In this document: positions 19,396 to 27,142 of the stretch, piece after piece
How positions within the stretch are numbered: the stretch's first letter is position 1
How the letters are laid out: each line of letters opens with the position of its first letter
Source of the DNA: Acidovorax sp.
GTDB lineage: Bacteria > Pseudomonadota > Gammaproteobacteria > Burkholderiales > Burkholderiaceae_C
NCBI GenBank assembly: GCA_031277855.1
Contig: JAITLO010000016.1
Coordinates: 1 to 49,959, forward strand
DNA length: 49,959 nucleotides
Direction of reading: 5' to 3'
Program-made: the position numbers and the translations under genes
The notes under the pieces: generated by a model
Seen by the model: the letters and a program-made list of their open reading frames with translations, nothing else
The model's database searches: none
Told to the model about the DNA's origin: nothing

Positions 19396-19435
19396 GGGAT
19401 ATTCCTAGTCGATGGCAGTGGGTGAATCTCTTTAT

Positions 19436-19450
19436 GATAGCGCTAACCAA
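19436..19450. promoter_or_regulatory. Operator O1, GATAGCGCTAACCAA
   Basis: The core TAGCGCTA (19438-19445) is a perfect 8-bp palindrome of LacI-family type. It overlaps TATGAT (19433-19438), a possible -10 box toward gntK, and lies 41 bp from the gntR start. An identical 15-mer occurs at 19574. Confidence 0.75.
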
Positions 19451-19573
19451 TCGAAAAAAGCAGTCTTGGTCATCGCATCTCCGCGACGAGGACGGGCACA
19501 GCACCGCTGTGCTGCATGCAGGGCCCGATTGGGAATGCGGTCTGTGTACAGACTTTTTTTTCAGATCAATGCG

Positions 19574-19588
19574 GATAGCGCTAACCAA
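19574..19588. promoter_or_regulatory. Operator O2, identical 15-mer abutting gntK
   Basis: A second exact copy of GATAGCGCTAACCAA ends three bases before the gntK ATG, occupying the place where a ribosome site would be. Spacing from O1 is 138 bp, close to 13 helical turns, which would put both on one face of the DNA for looping by a tetrameric or paired repressor. Confidence 0.72.
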
Positions 19589-19591
19589 GTG

Positions 19592-20146
19592 ATGCAATTT
19601 CACACCTTGATCGTCATGGGTGTTTCTGGCTGCGGCAAGTCCAGCGTGGCCCAGCAATTGGTGGATTCGCTGGGATGGACCTTGCATGAGGGCGACGCCT
19701 ACCACTCCGAAGCCAATGTCACCAAGATGCGCAAAGGGGTGGCCTTGACCGATGAGGACAGGGCCGATTGGCTGGCCCGCCTGGTGCGCTTGCTGGCGGA
19801 TACCGCACAGGCCGCGCCAGAAGATGGTGTGGTGCTGACCTGCTCGGCGCTCAAACGCAAATACCGCGACCAACTGCGTGATGGCCAGGCGCCGCGTGCA
19901 GTGGGCTTTGTCTTTCTGGACCTGGACTACCCCACCGCGCTGCAGCGCGTGCGGGCCCGTGCCAGCCACTTCTTCTCCCCGGAATTGGTAGCCAGTCAAT
20001 TTGCCACGCTGGAGCGGCCCGATAACGAGCCCGGCGTGCTGACCGTGGATGCCACGCTGCCGCTGACCGACATTGTTCAGCAGGTGAGCCACTGGATGGG
20101 GGCCGCCGCAGCAACGAATACCGAGCACCAGGAGCGTCAACCATGA
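19592..20146 (+). CDS. gntK: Gluconokinase
   Basis: A 184-residue kinase that phosphorylates D-gluconate to 6-phosphogluconate, feeding the Entner-Doudoroff route. Walker A is GVSGCGKSS (residues 10-18); other family markers are HEGDAYHSEANVTKMRKGVALTDEDRADWL, CSALKRKYRDQLR and SHFFSPELVASQFATLERP. Length matches GntK/IdnK. The start is chosen at ATG 19592 because homologues begin just before the P-loop strand; the open frame extends upstream through the operators, and no ribosome site is visible since O2 occupies that place. The stop overlaps the next start (ATGA). Confidence 0.95.
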   Translation: MQFHTLIVMGVSGCGKSSVAQQLVDSLGWTLHEGDAYHSEANVTKMRKGVALTDEDRADWLARLVRLLADTAQAAPEDGVVLTCSALKRKYRDQLRDGQAPRAVGFVFLDLDYPTALQRVRARASHFFSPELVASQFATLERPDNEPGVLTVDATLPLTDIVQQVSHWMGAAAATNTEHQERQP

Positions 20147-20652
20147 AAACCGCCAATCCCTCCGCAACCCCCAAACCACTGCTGCAACGCGCAGCCGAAG
20201 CCGTGATGGTGGCAGCCCTGGCCGGCATGGTGATCGCCGTGTTTGTGAACGTGGTGCTGCGCTATGGCTTTCACACCAGCCTGGTGTCGTATGAGGAAAT
20301 CTCGCGGCTGCTCTTTGTCTGGCTGGTGGCCATCGGCGCCATCGTGGCGGCTTTTGAAGGCAGTCACCTGGGTTTTGACCTGGTGACCGCGCGGGTCGGG
20401 CCGGCAACGCGCCGCTATCTGTTCTGGCTGACGCAGCTGCTGGTGGTGCTGTGCATGGTGCTGCTGCTGTGGGGCTCCTGGGCCCAGGTGCTGGCAGGTT
20501 TGGCCAGTTTCAGCACGGTGCTGGGTTATCCGCTGGCCTTGGGGGCTGCGGCCACCTTGGTGCTGGCCGTGGGTCTGCTGGTGGTGGCGGTGCGGGATAT
20601 GCGCCGCGGCGCAGTGCCTGGGCGCGATGCGGACGCCCTGGATATCGAATGA
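20143..20652 (+). CDS. TRAP transporter small permease (DctQ type)
   Basis: A 169-residue membrane protein with four predicted helices (about residues 20-40, 52-72, 92-113 and 130-150). It carries the DctQ signature NVVLRYGFHTSLVSYEEISRLLFVWLVAIGAI. The start overlaps the gntK stop (ATGA), so translation is coupled. With the next two genes it forms a sodium-driven tripartite transporter, here probably for gluconate given its place between gntK and edd. Confidence 0.93.
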   Translation: MKTANPSATPKPLLQRAAEAVMVAALAGMVIAVFVNVVLRYGFHTSLVSYEEISRLLFVWLVAIGAIVAAFEGSHLGFDLVTARVGPATRRYLFWLTQLLVVLCMVLLLWGSWAQVLAGLASFSTVLGYPLALGAAATLVLAVGLLVVAVRDMRRGAVPGRDADALDIE

Positions 20653-20688
20653 CACGCGCAATGTGCGCCTGAGCGGGGAGTGACTGGC

Positions 20689-21969
20689 ATGGTAGTGACC
20701 TTTATTTTTCTGTTCGTTTTGATTGGTGGCATGGTGATTGGCATGCCGATTGCCCAAGCCCTGGTGCTGACAGGGGTGGCGCTGATGTGGCATCTGGACT
20801 TTTTCGACTCCCAGCTGCTGGCCCAGAACCTGCAGGCCGGCTTTGACAACTTTCCGCTGCTGGCCGTGCCGTTTTTCATTCTGGCCGGGGAGTTGATGAA
20901 TGCCGGCGGCCTGTCGCGCCGCATCATCGATCTCGCCAGCGCGTTTGTGGGCCATATCCGTGGCGGCCTGGGTTATGTGGCGATTGGTGCGGCCGTGCTG
21001 CTGGCCTCCATGAGTGGCTCGGCCATTGCCGACACCGCGGCCCTGGCCACCATCTTGCTGCCCATGATGCGAGACCACAAATACCCGGACAGCTATGGCG
21101 CGGGCCTGCTGGCCTCGGGCGGCATCATCGCCCCCATCATCCCGCCCTCCATGCCATTTGTGATCTATGGGGTCACCACCAACACCTCCATCAGCAAGCT
21201 GTTTTTATCCGGCGTGGTGCCAGGGCTGATCATGGGCGTATTCCTGGTTTTCGCCTGGTGGTGGATTGCACGCAAATACCAGCTCGCACAAGGACCGCGC
21301 ACTCCCTGGGGTGCGCGCTGCAAGGCACTGCTCAACAGCTTCTGGGCCATGATGATGCCCGTCATCATTCTGGGTGGTCTCAAGGGCGGGCTGTTCACGC
21401 CCACGGAGGCCGCCGTGGTGGCCGCGGTCTACGCCTTGTTTGTTTCCATGGTGGTTTACCGCGAGATGAGCTGGACCCGGCTGTACGAGGTGTTTCTGGC
21501 AGCGGCCAAGACCACGGCCGTGGTCATGTTCCTCTGCGGCGCTGCCACGGTGACGGCTTACATGATCACCCTGGCCGATTTGCCCAATCTGCTGGCCGAT
21601 GCTTTCTCCGGCGTGCTGGGCCACCCCATGGCATTCATGGCGCTGATGATGTTGTTCCTGCTGGTCGTAGGTACGGCCATGGATTTGACGCCCACCATTT
21701 TGATCTTCGGTCCGGTGTGCGCGCCGCTGGCGGTCAAAGCTGGCATAGACCCGGTGTACTTCGGCTTTATGTTCATCTACGTGGGCTGTATAGGCCTGAT
21801 CACGCCCCCCGTGGGCACGGTGCAGAACGTAGTGGCCGGCGTGGGCCGGCTGCGTATGGAGACCGTGATCAAGGGCACAACCCCGTTTTTGCTGGCCTAT
21901 GTGCTGCTGGCCGTGCTGCTGGTGGTGTTCCCGCAAATCGTCACGGCGCCGCTGCGCTGGATGCATTGA
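20689..21969 (+). CDS. TRAP transporter large permease (DctM type)
   Basis: A 426-residue permease with about twelve membrane helices. DctM markers include GMPIAQALVLTGVALMW, FPLLAVPFFILAGELMNAGGLSRRIIDLASAFVGHIRGGLGYV, the signature MSGSAIADTAALATILLPMM and GLITPPVGTVQNV. Start ATG 20689 is preferred over an in-frame GTG at 20680 because GGGGAG lies 8 bp before it. It forms the ion-coupled translocation channel in the inner membrane together with the small subunit. Confidence 0.95.
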   Translation: MVVTFIFLFVLIGGMVIGMPIAQALVLTGVALMWHLDFFDSQLLAQNLQAGFDNFPLLAVPFFILAGELMNAGGLSRRIIDLASAFVGHIRGGLGYVAIGAAVLLASMSGSAIADTAALATILLPMMRDHKYPDSYGAGLLASGGIIAPIIPPSMPFVIYGVTTNTSISKLFLSGVVPGLIMGVFLVFAWWWIARKYQLAQGPRTPWGARCKALLNSFWAMMMPVIILGGLKGGLFTPTEAAVVAAVYALFVSMVVYREMSWTRLYEVFLAAAKTTAVVMFLCGAATVTAYMITLADLPNLLADAFSGVLGHPMAFMALMMLFLLVVGTAMDLTPTILIFGPVCAPLAVKAGIDPVYFGFMFIYVGCIGLITPPVGTVQNVVAGVGRLRMETVIKGTTPFLLAYVLLAVLLVVFPQIVTAPLRWMH

Positions 21970-21970
21970 T

Positions 21971-22021
21971 TTAATTTTGATAGCAAAGACCGTTTTCTAC
22001 ACAAGCATTAGAGGCGCAAAG
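21971..22021. repeat. Degenerate Comamonadaceae-type intergenic element
   Basis: The tract has TTTTGATAGC near its left end and CATTAGAGGC near its right end. It resembles a short element often seen between genes in Comamonadaceae (TTTTGATAGCT ... GCGCTAGAGGC). Related sequence occurs on the other strand at 25751-25765. Recognition is from memory. Confidence 0.4.
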
Positions 22022-22052
22022 CCCGTTTTTCACACCGCATAAGGAGACAAAC

Positions 22053-23057
22053 ATGCAACGCAGATTCGCTTTGGCCGCCGTGGCGGTCGCCGCGCTGATG
22101 GCCACCACGGCCGCACAGGCCCAGGACTTCAAACCCCGCATCGTGCGCTTTGGCTATGGCCTGGTGGATGATTCCAACCAGGGTCGCGCCGTGCGCTTTT
22201 TTGCCAAGGAGGTGGAAAAAGCCACCGGTGGCAAGATGAAGATTCGCGCCATCGGCAATGCGGCCCTGGGCTCGGACACGCAAATGCAACAGGCCTTGAT
22301 TGGTGGCGCCCAGGAGATGATGGTGGGCTCCACAGCCACCCTGGTGGGCATCGCCCCGCAAATGGCGCTGTGGGACACGCCTTTTCTGATCAACAACACC
22401 AAGGAGGCCGACGCGCTGCTGGACGGCCCCGTGGGTGACCGCATCAAGGCCACGCTGGAGCCCAAGGGCATGGTGGCCCTGGCGTATTGGGAAAACGGTT
22501 TTCGCAACCTGACCAATAACAAACAGCCCGTGGCCAAGCTGGAAGACCTGAATGGCATCAAGCTGCGGGTGATGCAGAACAATGTCTTTCTGGACAGCTT
22601 CAAGGCCCTGGGGGCCAATGCCGTGCCACTGCCGTTTTCGGAGCTGTTCACCGCGCTGGAAACCCGGGCCGTGGACGGCCAGGAGAACCCGTACAACACC
22701 GTGCTGTCCAGCAAGTTCTACGAGGTGCAGAAGTATCTGACGGTGACCAACCATGTCTACAGCCCTTGGATTCTCACCGTGAGCAAGAAGTGGTGGGACG
22801 GCCTGTCCAAGGACGAGCAAAAAGTGCTGCTGGACGCGGCTAAGAAAAGCCGCGACTTTGAGCGCCAGGACACCCGCGCCGAAGCCGCCAAGGCACTGGC
22901 CGATCTGAAGCAAAAAGGCATGCAGGTCAACGAGCTGTCGGCCGCCGAGGCCGAGCGCATGCGCAGCAAGCTCAGCAGCGTGCATGCATCGGTGGCCAGT
23001 GCCGTAGGGCAGGATGTGTGGAAGCAGACCCAAGACGAGTTAAAGAAGCTGCGGTGA
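22053..23057 (+). CDS. TRAP transporter periplasmic receptor (DctP type)
   Basis: A 334-residue periplasmic solute receptor. Residues 1-23 are a signal peptide ending AQA. The mature protein shows the DctP fold with FGYGLVDDSNQGRAVRFFAKEVEKATGGKMKIR, the ligand-binding segment GIKLRVMQNNVFLDSFKALGANAVPLPFSELFTALETRAVDGQENPYNTVLSSKFYEVQKYLTVTNHVYSPW, which carries the conserved arginine that grips a carboxylate. An excellent ribosome site AAGGAGA precedes it. Receptor-last gene order with gntK and edd around it suggests gluconate or a related sugar acid as ligand. Confidence 0.94.
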   Translation: MQRRFALAAVAVAALMATTAAQAQDFKPRIVRFGYGLVDDSNQGRAVRFFAKEVEKATGGKMKIRAIGNAALGSDTQMQQALIGGAQEMMVGSTATLVGIAPQMALWDTPFLINNTKEADALLDGPVGDRIKATLEPKGMVALAYWENGFRNLTNNKQPVAKLEDLNGIKLRVMQNNVFLDSFKALGANAVPLPFSELFTALETRAVDGQENPYNTVLSSKFYEVQKYLTVTNHVYSPWILTVSKKWWDGLSKDEQKVLLDAAKKSRDFERQDTRAEAAKALADLKQKGMQVNELSAAEAERMRSKLSSVHASVASAVGQDVWKQTQDELKKLR

Positions 23058-23063
23058 ATGTAC

Positions 23064-23103
23064 TCCCCCCTGAGTCGCCTTCGGCGTCTTCCCCCCAGGG
23101 GGC
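23064..23103. repeat. C-run/G-run palindromic intergenic repeat, copy 1
   Basis: CCCCCC, then a small CGCC-TTC-GGCG hairpin, then CCCCCC and AGGGGGC. The reverse complement aligns closely with 44464-44491 in the window (GGGGGAAGACGC ... CTCAGGGGG). It is a dispersed REP-like element between dctP and edd. Confidence 0.65.
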
Positions 23104-23209
23104 ATACGGGCAGCCGGCGACAGCCTCGCTGTGGGGCGGCCCTTGCTCGCTGTCTGCTGGTTGGGTTCGCGCCAGTGCGTGCGTTGTGCTTGCATTTTGA
23201 ATAGCGGAT

Positions 23210-25045
23210 ATGAAACTTCACCCCATTGTTGAGGCCGTCACGCGGCGGATTGTGGAGCGCAGCCGCGCTGCACGCAGCGCCTATATGGAGCAGGTGGACG
23301 CCATGGCAGCGCGCCCGCCCGGCGCCCAGTCCATGGGCTGCGCCAATGTGGCCCATGCGTTTGCCGGGCTGCCGGGGGCGGACCGTATCCGCGTGGTCGA
23401 GCACAAAGCGCCGAATGTGGCCATCGTCACGGCTTATAACGATGTGCTCTCGGCCCATGCGCCGCTGGCGCGCTATCCGGACATCCTCAAGGACGAGGCG
23501 CGCCGCCAGGGCGCCACGGCCCAGGTGGCCGGCGGCGTGCCCGCCATGTGCGACGGGGTGACCCAGGGCGCGCCAGGCATGGAGTTGTCGCTGTTCAGCC
23601 GCGATGCCATTGCCCAGGGCACGGCGATTGCGCTGTCCCACGATATGTTTGATGCGGCGCTGATGCTGGGCGTGTGCGACAAAATCGTGCCCGGGCTGTT
23701 GATTGGCGCCCTGCATTTCGGCCATCTGCCTACGGTGTTTGTGCCGGCCGGGCCCATGACTTCGGGCCTGTCCAACACGGCCAAAGCCAAGGTGCGCGAG
23801 CAGGCGGCCCAGGGCCTGGTAGGGCGCCAGGAGCTGCTCGCGGCCGAGTCAGCCGCCTACCACGGCGAAGGCACTTGCACCTTCTACGGCACGGCCAATA
23901 GCAACCAGATGCTGCTCGAAGCCATGGGCCTGCATGTGCCGGGCACGGCCTTCATTCACCCCGGTGACGGCGAGCGGGAGCTGCTCACGCGCCAGGCCAT
24001 GGCCAGCGTGCTGTCCATCGCCAAGGCCAGGCGCTTTGCCCCGATTGGCCGCGTGGTGGACGAGCGCTGCATCGTCAACGCCATGGTGGCCTTGCTGGCC
24101 ACGGGAGGCTCCACCAACCATTTGATCCACTGGGTGGCCGTGGCCCGGTCTGCGGGCATCAGCATCGACTGGAATGATTTCTCCGAACTCTCGACCGTGG
24201 TGCCGTTGCTGGCCCGCGTCTATCCCAATGGCAGCGCCGATGTGAACCAGTTCCAATCGGCAGGCGGCCCGGGCTATGTGATCCGCGAACTGCTGGCGGC
24301 CGGGCTCATGCATGGTGATGTGCTGACCGTGCATGAAGATGGCCTGCAGGCCTATACCCGCATTCCACACGCAGCAGCTGGGCAGCTGGTCTGGCAGGAG
24401 GCTGGCGCATCGGGCGATTTGTCCGTGCTGCGCCCGACAGCAGATCCTTTCAGCCCCACGGGTGGACTCAAGCTGCTGGCAGGCAATCTGGGGCGCAGCG
24501 TGATCAAGGTCAGCGCCGTGCCCGAAGACCGCCATGTGATCGAGGCACCGGCCCGGGTGTTCGATTCACAAGAGGCGCTGCTGCAGGCCTTCAACGCCGG
24601 AGCGCTGGAGCGCGACTGCCAGGCTGCTGGCGGCCTGGTCTGTGTGGTGCGCTGGCAAGGCCCACGCGCCAATGGCATGCCCGAGCTGCACAAGCTCACA
24701 CCGCCGCTGGCCGTGCTGCAGGGCAAGGGTTTCAAGGTGGCCCTGGTCACCGATGGGCGCATGAGCGGGGCCTCGGGCAAGGTGCCGGCCGCCATCCATG
24801 TCTCGCCCGAGGCCCACAGCGGCGGCCCGTTGGCGCGTGTGCGCGACGGCGATCTGCTGCGGCTGGACGCGCTTGCGGGCAGCTTGAATGTCTTGGTGGA
24901 CGAGACCGAGTGGAATGCGCGGCCCGTGGCTGCCATGCCGGCCGCGCTGCAACAGGCCAATGGCAGAGGCTTTGGCCGCGAACTGTTTGCCGGATTCCGG
25001 CGCCACGCGCTCAGCGCGGAAGAGGGGGCTTGCACATGGCTGTAA
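23210..25045 (+). CDS. edd: 6-Phosphogluconate dehydratase
   Basis: A 611-residue iron-sulfur dehydratase of the IlvD/Edd family that turns 6-phosphogluconate into 2-keto-3-deoxy-6-phosphogluconate. Family blocks include [69 protein letters not shown] and [23 protein letters not shown]; the cysteines in the first two of the last three bind the [4Fe-4S] cluster. Length matches E. coli Edd (603). It overlaps eda by 10 bp, a typical edd-eda pair, and follows the TRAP genes after a 152-bp gap. Confidence 0.97.
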   Translation: MKLHPIVEAVTRRIVERSRAARSAYMEQVDAMAARPPGAQSMGCANVAHAFAGLPGADRIRVVEHKAPNVAIVTAYNDVLSAHAPLARYPDILKDEARRQGATAQVAGGVPAMCDGVTQGAPGMELSLFSRDAIAQGTAIALSHDMFDAALMLGVCDKIVPGLLIGALHFGHLPTVFVPAGPMTSGLSNTAKAKVREQAAQGLVGRQELLAAESAAYHGEGTCTFYGTANSNQMLLEAMGLHVPGTAFIHPGDGERELLTRQAMASVLSIAKARRFAPIGRVVDERCIVNAMVALLATGGSTNHLIHWVAVARSAGISIDWNDFSELSTVVPLLARVYPNGSADVNQFQSAGGPGYVIRELLAAGLMHGDVLTVHEDGLQAYTRIPHAAAGQLVWQEAGASGDLSVLRPTADPFSPTGGLKLLAGNLGRSVIKVSAVPEDRHVIEAPARVFDSQEALLQAFNAGALERDCQAAGGLVCVVRWQGPRANGMPELHKLTPPLAVLQGKGFKVALVTDGRMSGASGKVPAAIHVSPEAHSGGPLARVRDGDLLRLDALAGSLNVLVDETEWNARPVAAMPAALQQANGRGFGRELFAGFRRHALSAEEGACTWL

Positions 25046-25677
25046 AACACAGCGCCTTGAGCATCATGCGCGATGCGCCGGTGATTCCCGTCATCGTGCT
25101 TCACAAAGTGGAGCATGCCGTGCCCATGGCGAGGGCCTTGGTGGCTGGCGGCATACGTGTGCTAGAGGTGACGCTGCGCACGCCCCAGGGCCTGGACTGT
25201 ATTGCCGCCATTGCCCAGGCCGTGCCCGAGGCCATTGTGGGCGCCGGCACGGTGCGCAGTGTGGCCGATGCCCGTGCGGCCCATGGCGCTGGTGCGCGCT
25301 TTGCCGTCAGCCCCGGCTATACCAGCGCGCTGGGCCAGGCCTGCCAGGCGCTGGAGCTGCCCTGGCTGCCGGGCGTGGCCACCAGCAGCGAAATCATGCA
25401 GGCCATGGCCGATGGGTTTCAGGCGCTCAAATTCTTTCCCGCCATGCAGGCCGGGGGCACGGCCATGCTCAAGGCCTGGCAGGGGCCGTTTGCCGATGTG
25501 TGCTTTTGCCCCACCGGCGGCATATTGCCGGCGAATGCGGGCGAGTTTCTGGCCTTGCCCAATGTGGTGTGCGTGGGGGGCTCCTGGCTGGTGCCGGCCG
25601 ATGTTATGGAAGCCGGCGATTGGGCCCATATCACCGCGCTGGCGCGTGCGGCAGCGGCTTTGCACACCCATAAATAA
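25036..25677 (+). CDS. eda: KDPG aldolase
   Basis: A 213-residue class I aldolase that splits 2-keto-3-deoxy-6-phosphogluconate to pyruvate and glyceraldehyde 3-phosphate. The catalytic set is in register with E. coli Eda: Glu44 and Arg48 in LEVTLRT, and Schiff-base Lys132 in ALKFFPA; the phosphate-binding stretch FCPTGGI is also present. The start is inside the end of edd with a 10-bp overlap. It is the last gene of the gluconate unit and converges with the recombinase gene. Confidence 0.97.
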   Translation: MAVKHSALSIMRDAPVIPVIVLHKVEHAVPMARALVAGGIRVLEVTLRTPQGLDCIAAIAQAVPEAIVGAGTVRSVADARAAHGAGARFAVSPGYTSALGQACQALELPWLPGVATSSEIMQAMADGFQALKFFPAMQAGGTAMLKAWQGPFADVCFCPTGGILPANAGEFLALPNVVCVGGSWLVPADVMEAGDWAHITALARAAAALHTHK

Positions 25678-25700
25678 AGAGCGGCCAGTGCCCGCCAGCC

Positions 25701-25764
25701 AAGGATTTCACGTGGTTTTTGGCTTGAAATCCTTGCACTATCTGCAGCGGTAGCTATCAAAAAA
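25701..25764. repeat. Inverted repeat and intergenic element between convergent genes
   Basis: AAGGATTTCA (25701-25710) and TGAAATCCTT (25725-25734) are perfect inverted arms around 14 nt, followed by TAGCTATCAAAAAA (25751-25764). The latter, read on the minus strand, starts TTTTTTGATAGCTA like the element at 21971. Placed between eda and the convergent recombinase gene, it may also terminate transcription. Confidence 0.5.
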
Positions 25765-26955
25765 CTATTCGGCGTCGTCCAGCAGACGGGCTGCACGGTT
25801 GTGCAATGCGGTGTCGGCGCGGTAATAGCCCATGACGGTGTGCACGCTGTGGTGGCCGGTCAAGGCCATGGTGTCGGGCAGGGGCACGTTCTGGCGGCCG
25901 GCCTCGGTGACAAAGCCGGAGCGCAGCGAGTGGGCGGAAAAATCGCCCTCCACACCGGCCAGGGCGCAGCGCTGGCGCACGATATCGCGCACAGCGGCCG
26001 GCGTCAGCGGCTCACCCACATGGCCGCCCTTGCGTATGCGCCGAAACATGGCGCCTTCGCGAATGTCTGCCGCCGCCAGCCAGGCGCGCAGCGCGTGCGC
26101 AGCCCGGCCGGTGATGGGTTTGTGGTTTTCCGGTGCGTCCAGGCCGGACTGGTTGGTTTTGGAATGTGCCAGGGTGTAGACATAGTCCTGCGGCCCCACG
26201 GCGCGCAGATGGCGCATGTCCGCCCCCGTCACCTCGGAGCGCCGGCGCCCGCCACTGCTCCAGGCAAATAGCAGCAAGGCCTTGTCGCGCAGGCCGCGCA
26301 GGCTGTCGTCACAGGTGGCCAGCAGCAGCTCCAGCACATCACGGGTCAAAGCCTCTTTTTTCTGCGGCTGCTCGCCCCGGCGCGCATAGGCCTTGCGCGT
26401 GCGAGAGAGCAGCTCGCGCACGGCGCCATCCTGGCAGGGATTGGCCAGGCCATGCACCTGGTGGGCCTTGGAGAGCACAGCGATGCGGTGCACCAGGGTG
26501 TTGTGCGCCGGCGGACCTTTTTTCAGCTTGTGGCCGGCATCGACCAGGGCCTGGTCCACCGTGGCCGGCATTTCATGGGCCAGCCCCTGGGCCGTCTGGC
26601 GTTGGGCGTGGTCGACGATGAATTGCAGCACCACGGAAACCGGCACGGGCCAGGGCAGGGCCTGGCCATAGCGCAGCCCATGCCAGGCGGCCCAGTAGCG
26701 CATGGCGCTTTGGTAGCTCATGCGGGTGTGCTGCGATTCACCCTCGCGCAGCAGCTCTTGTACGGCCTGCCTGGCGGCGGCTGGCAGCGCCTGCCACTGG
26801 GCCGCCAGCCCGGGCTGGTCTTCCCCATGGAATGCGACAGGCAAAGAGGAGGGCGGGAGCGAGGCGGAGGACATGGCTTGATTGTCGCCGCTGCAGGCCA
26901 GGGCGCTGGCCGGGGCAGAACAGAGCGGGGCAGAACTTTTTGACACGTTCTGCAT
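25765..26955 (-). CDS. Tyrosine recombinase/integrase
   Basis: A 396-residue site-specific recombinase. The N-terminal SAM-like core-binding part (about 65-190) is followed by the catalytic domain with Arg238 in GGRRRSEV, Lys266 in SKTNQS, H342-S-L-R345, His368 in TGHHS and the nucleophile Tyr377 or Tyr378 in MGYYRAD, so all catalytic residues are present. The first 50 residues are low-complexity. Start ATG 26955 is chosen because AGGA lies 7 bp upstream; ATG 26961 is an alternative. It diverges from a KfrA-like gene across 187 bp. It is not beside a tRNA gene and no direct repeats marking an integrated element were found, so it may act in cis or on a remote site. Confidence 0.9.
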   Translation of the reverse strand: MQNVSKSSAPLCSAPASALACSGDNQAMSSASLPPSSLPVAFHGEDQPGLAAQWQALPAAARQAVQELLREGESQHTRMSYQSAMRYWAAWHGLRYGQALPWPVPVSVVLQFIVDHAQRQTAQGLAHEMPATVDQALVDAGHKLKKGPPAHNTLVHRIAVLSKAHQVHGLANPCQDGAVRELLSRTRKAYARRGEQPQKKEALTRDVLELLLATCDDSLRGLRDKALLLFAWSSGGRRRSEVTGADMRHLRAVGPQDYVYTLAHSKTNQSGLDAPENHKPITGRAAHALRAWLAAADIREGAMFRRIRKGGHVGEPLTPAAVRDIVRQRCALAGVEGDFSAHSLRSGFVTEAGRQNVPLPDTMALTGHHSVHTVMGYYRADTALHNRAARLLDDAE

Positions 26956-27142
26956 GGGCATTCCTATGCAAAAACGCCCAGAACCAGGGTTTTCAGGGCC
27001 CAAGTGGCTGTAATGTAGCGAATTCGCGTGTATGAAAATATCATATGTATGATTTAATATGTGATATGTTTGATGTATTACGCAATCCATAAATAACTCA
27101 CGATAACAATCACTTATCGTTGGTAATAAAGAGAATCTTTGT
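26956..27142. promoter_or_regulatory. AT-rich divergent promoter of recombinase and kfrA-like genes
   Basis: From 27030 on the DNA is strongly AT-rich. Dyads seen are the palindrome GCGAATTCGC (27018-27027), ATCATA-TG-TATGAT (27040-27053), ATATCA/TGATAT (27038-27043 with 27062-27067) and ACGATAA/TTATCGT with a 7-nt spacer (27100-27120), the last ending 22 bp before the kfrA-like start. They are candidate operators of the KfrA-like protein or recombinase binding arms. Confidence 0.65.
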
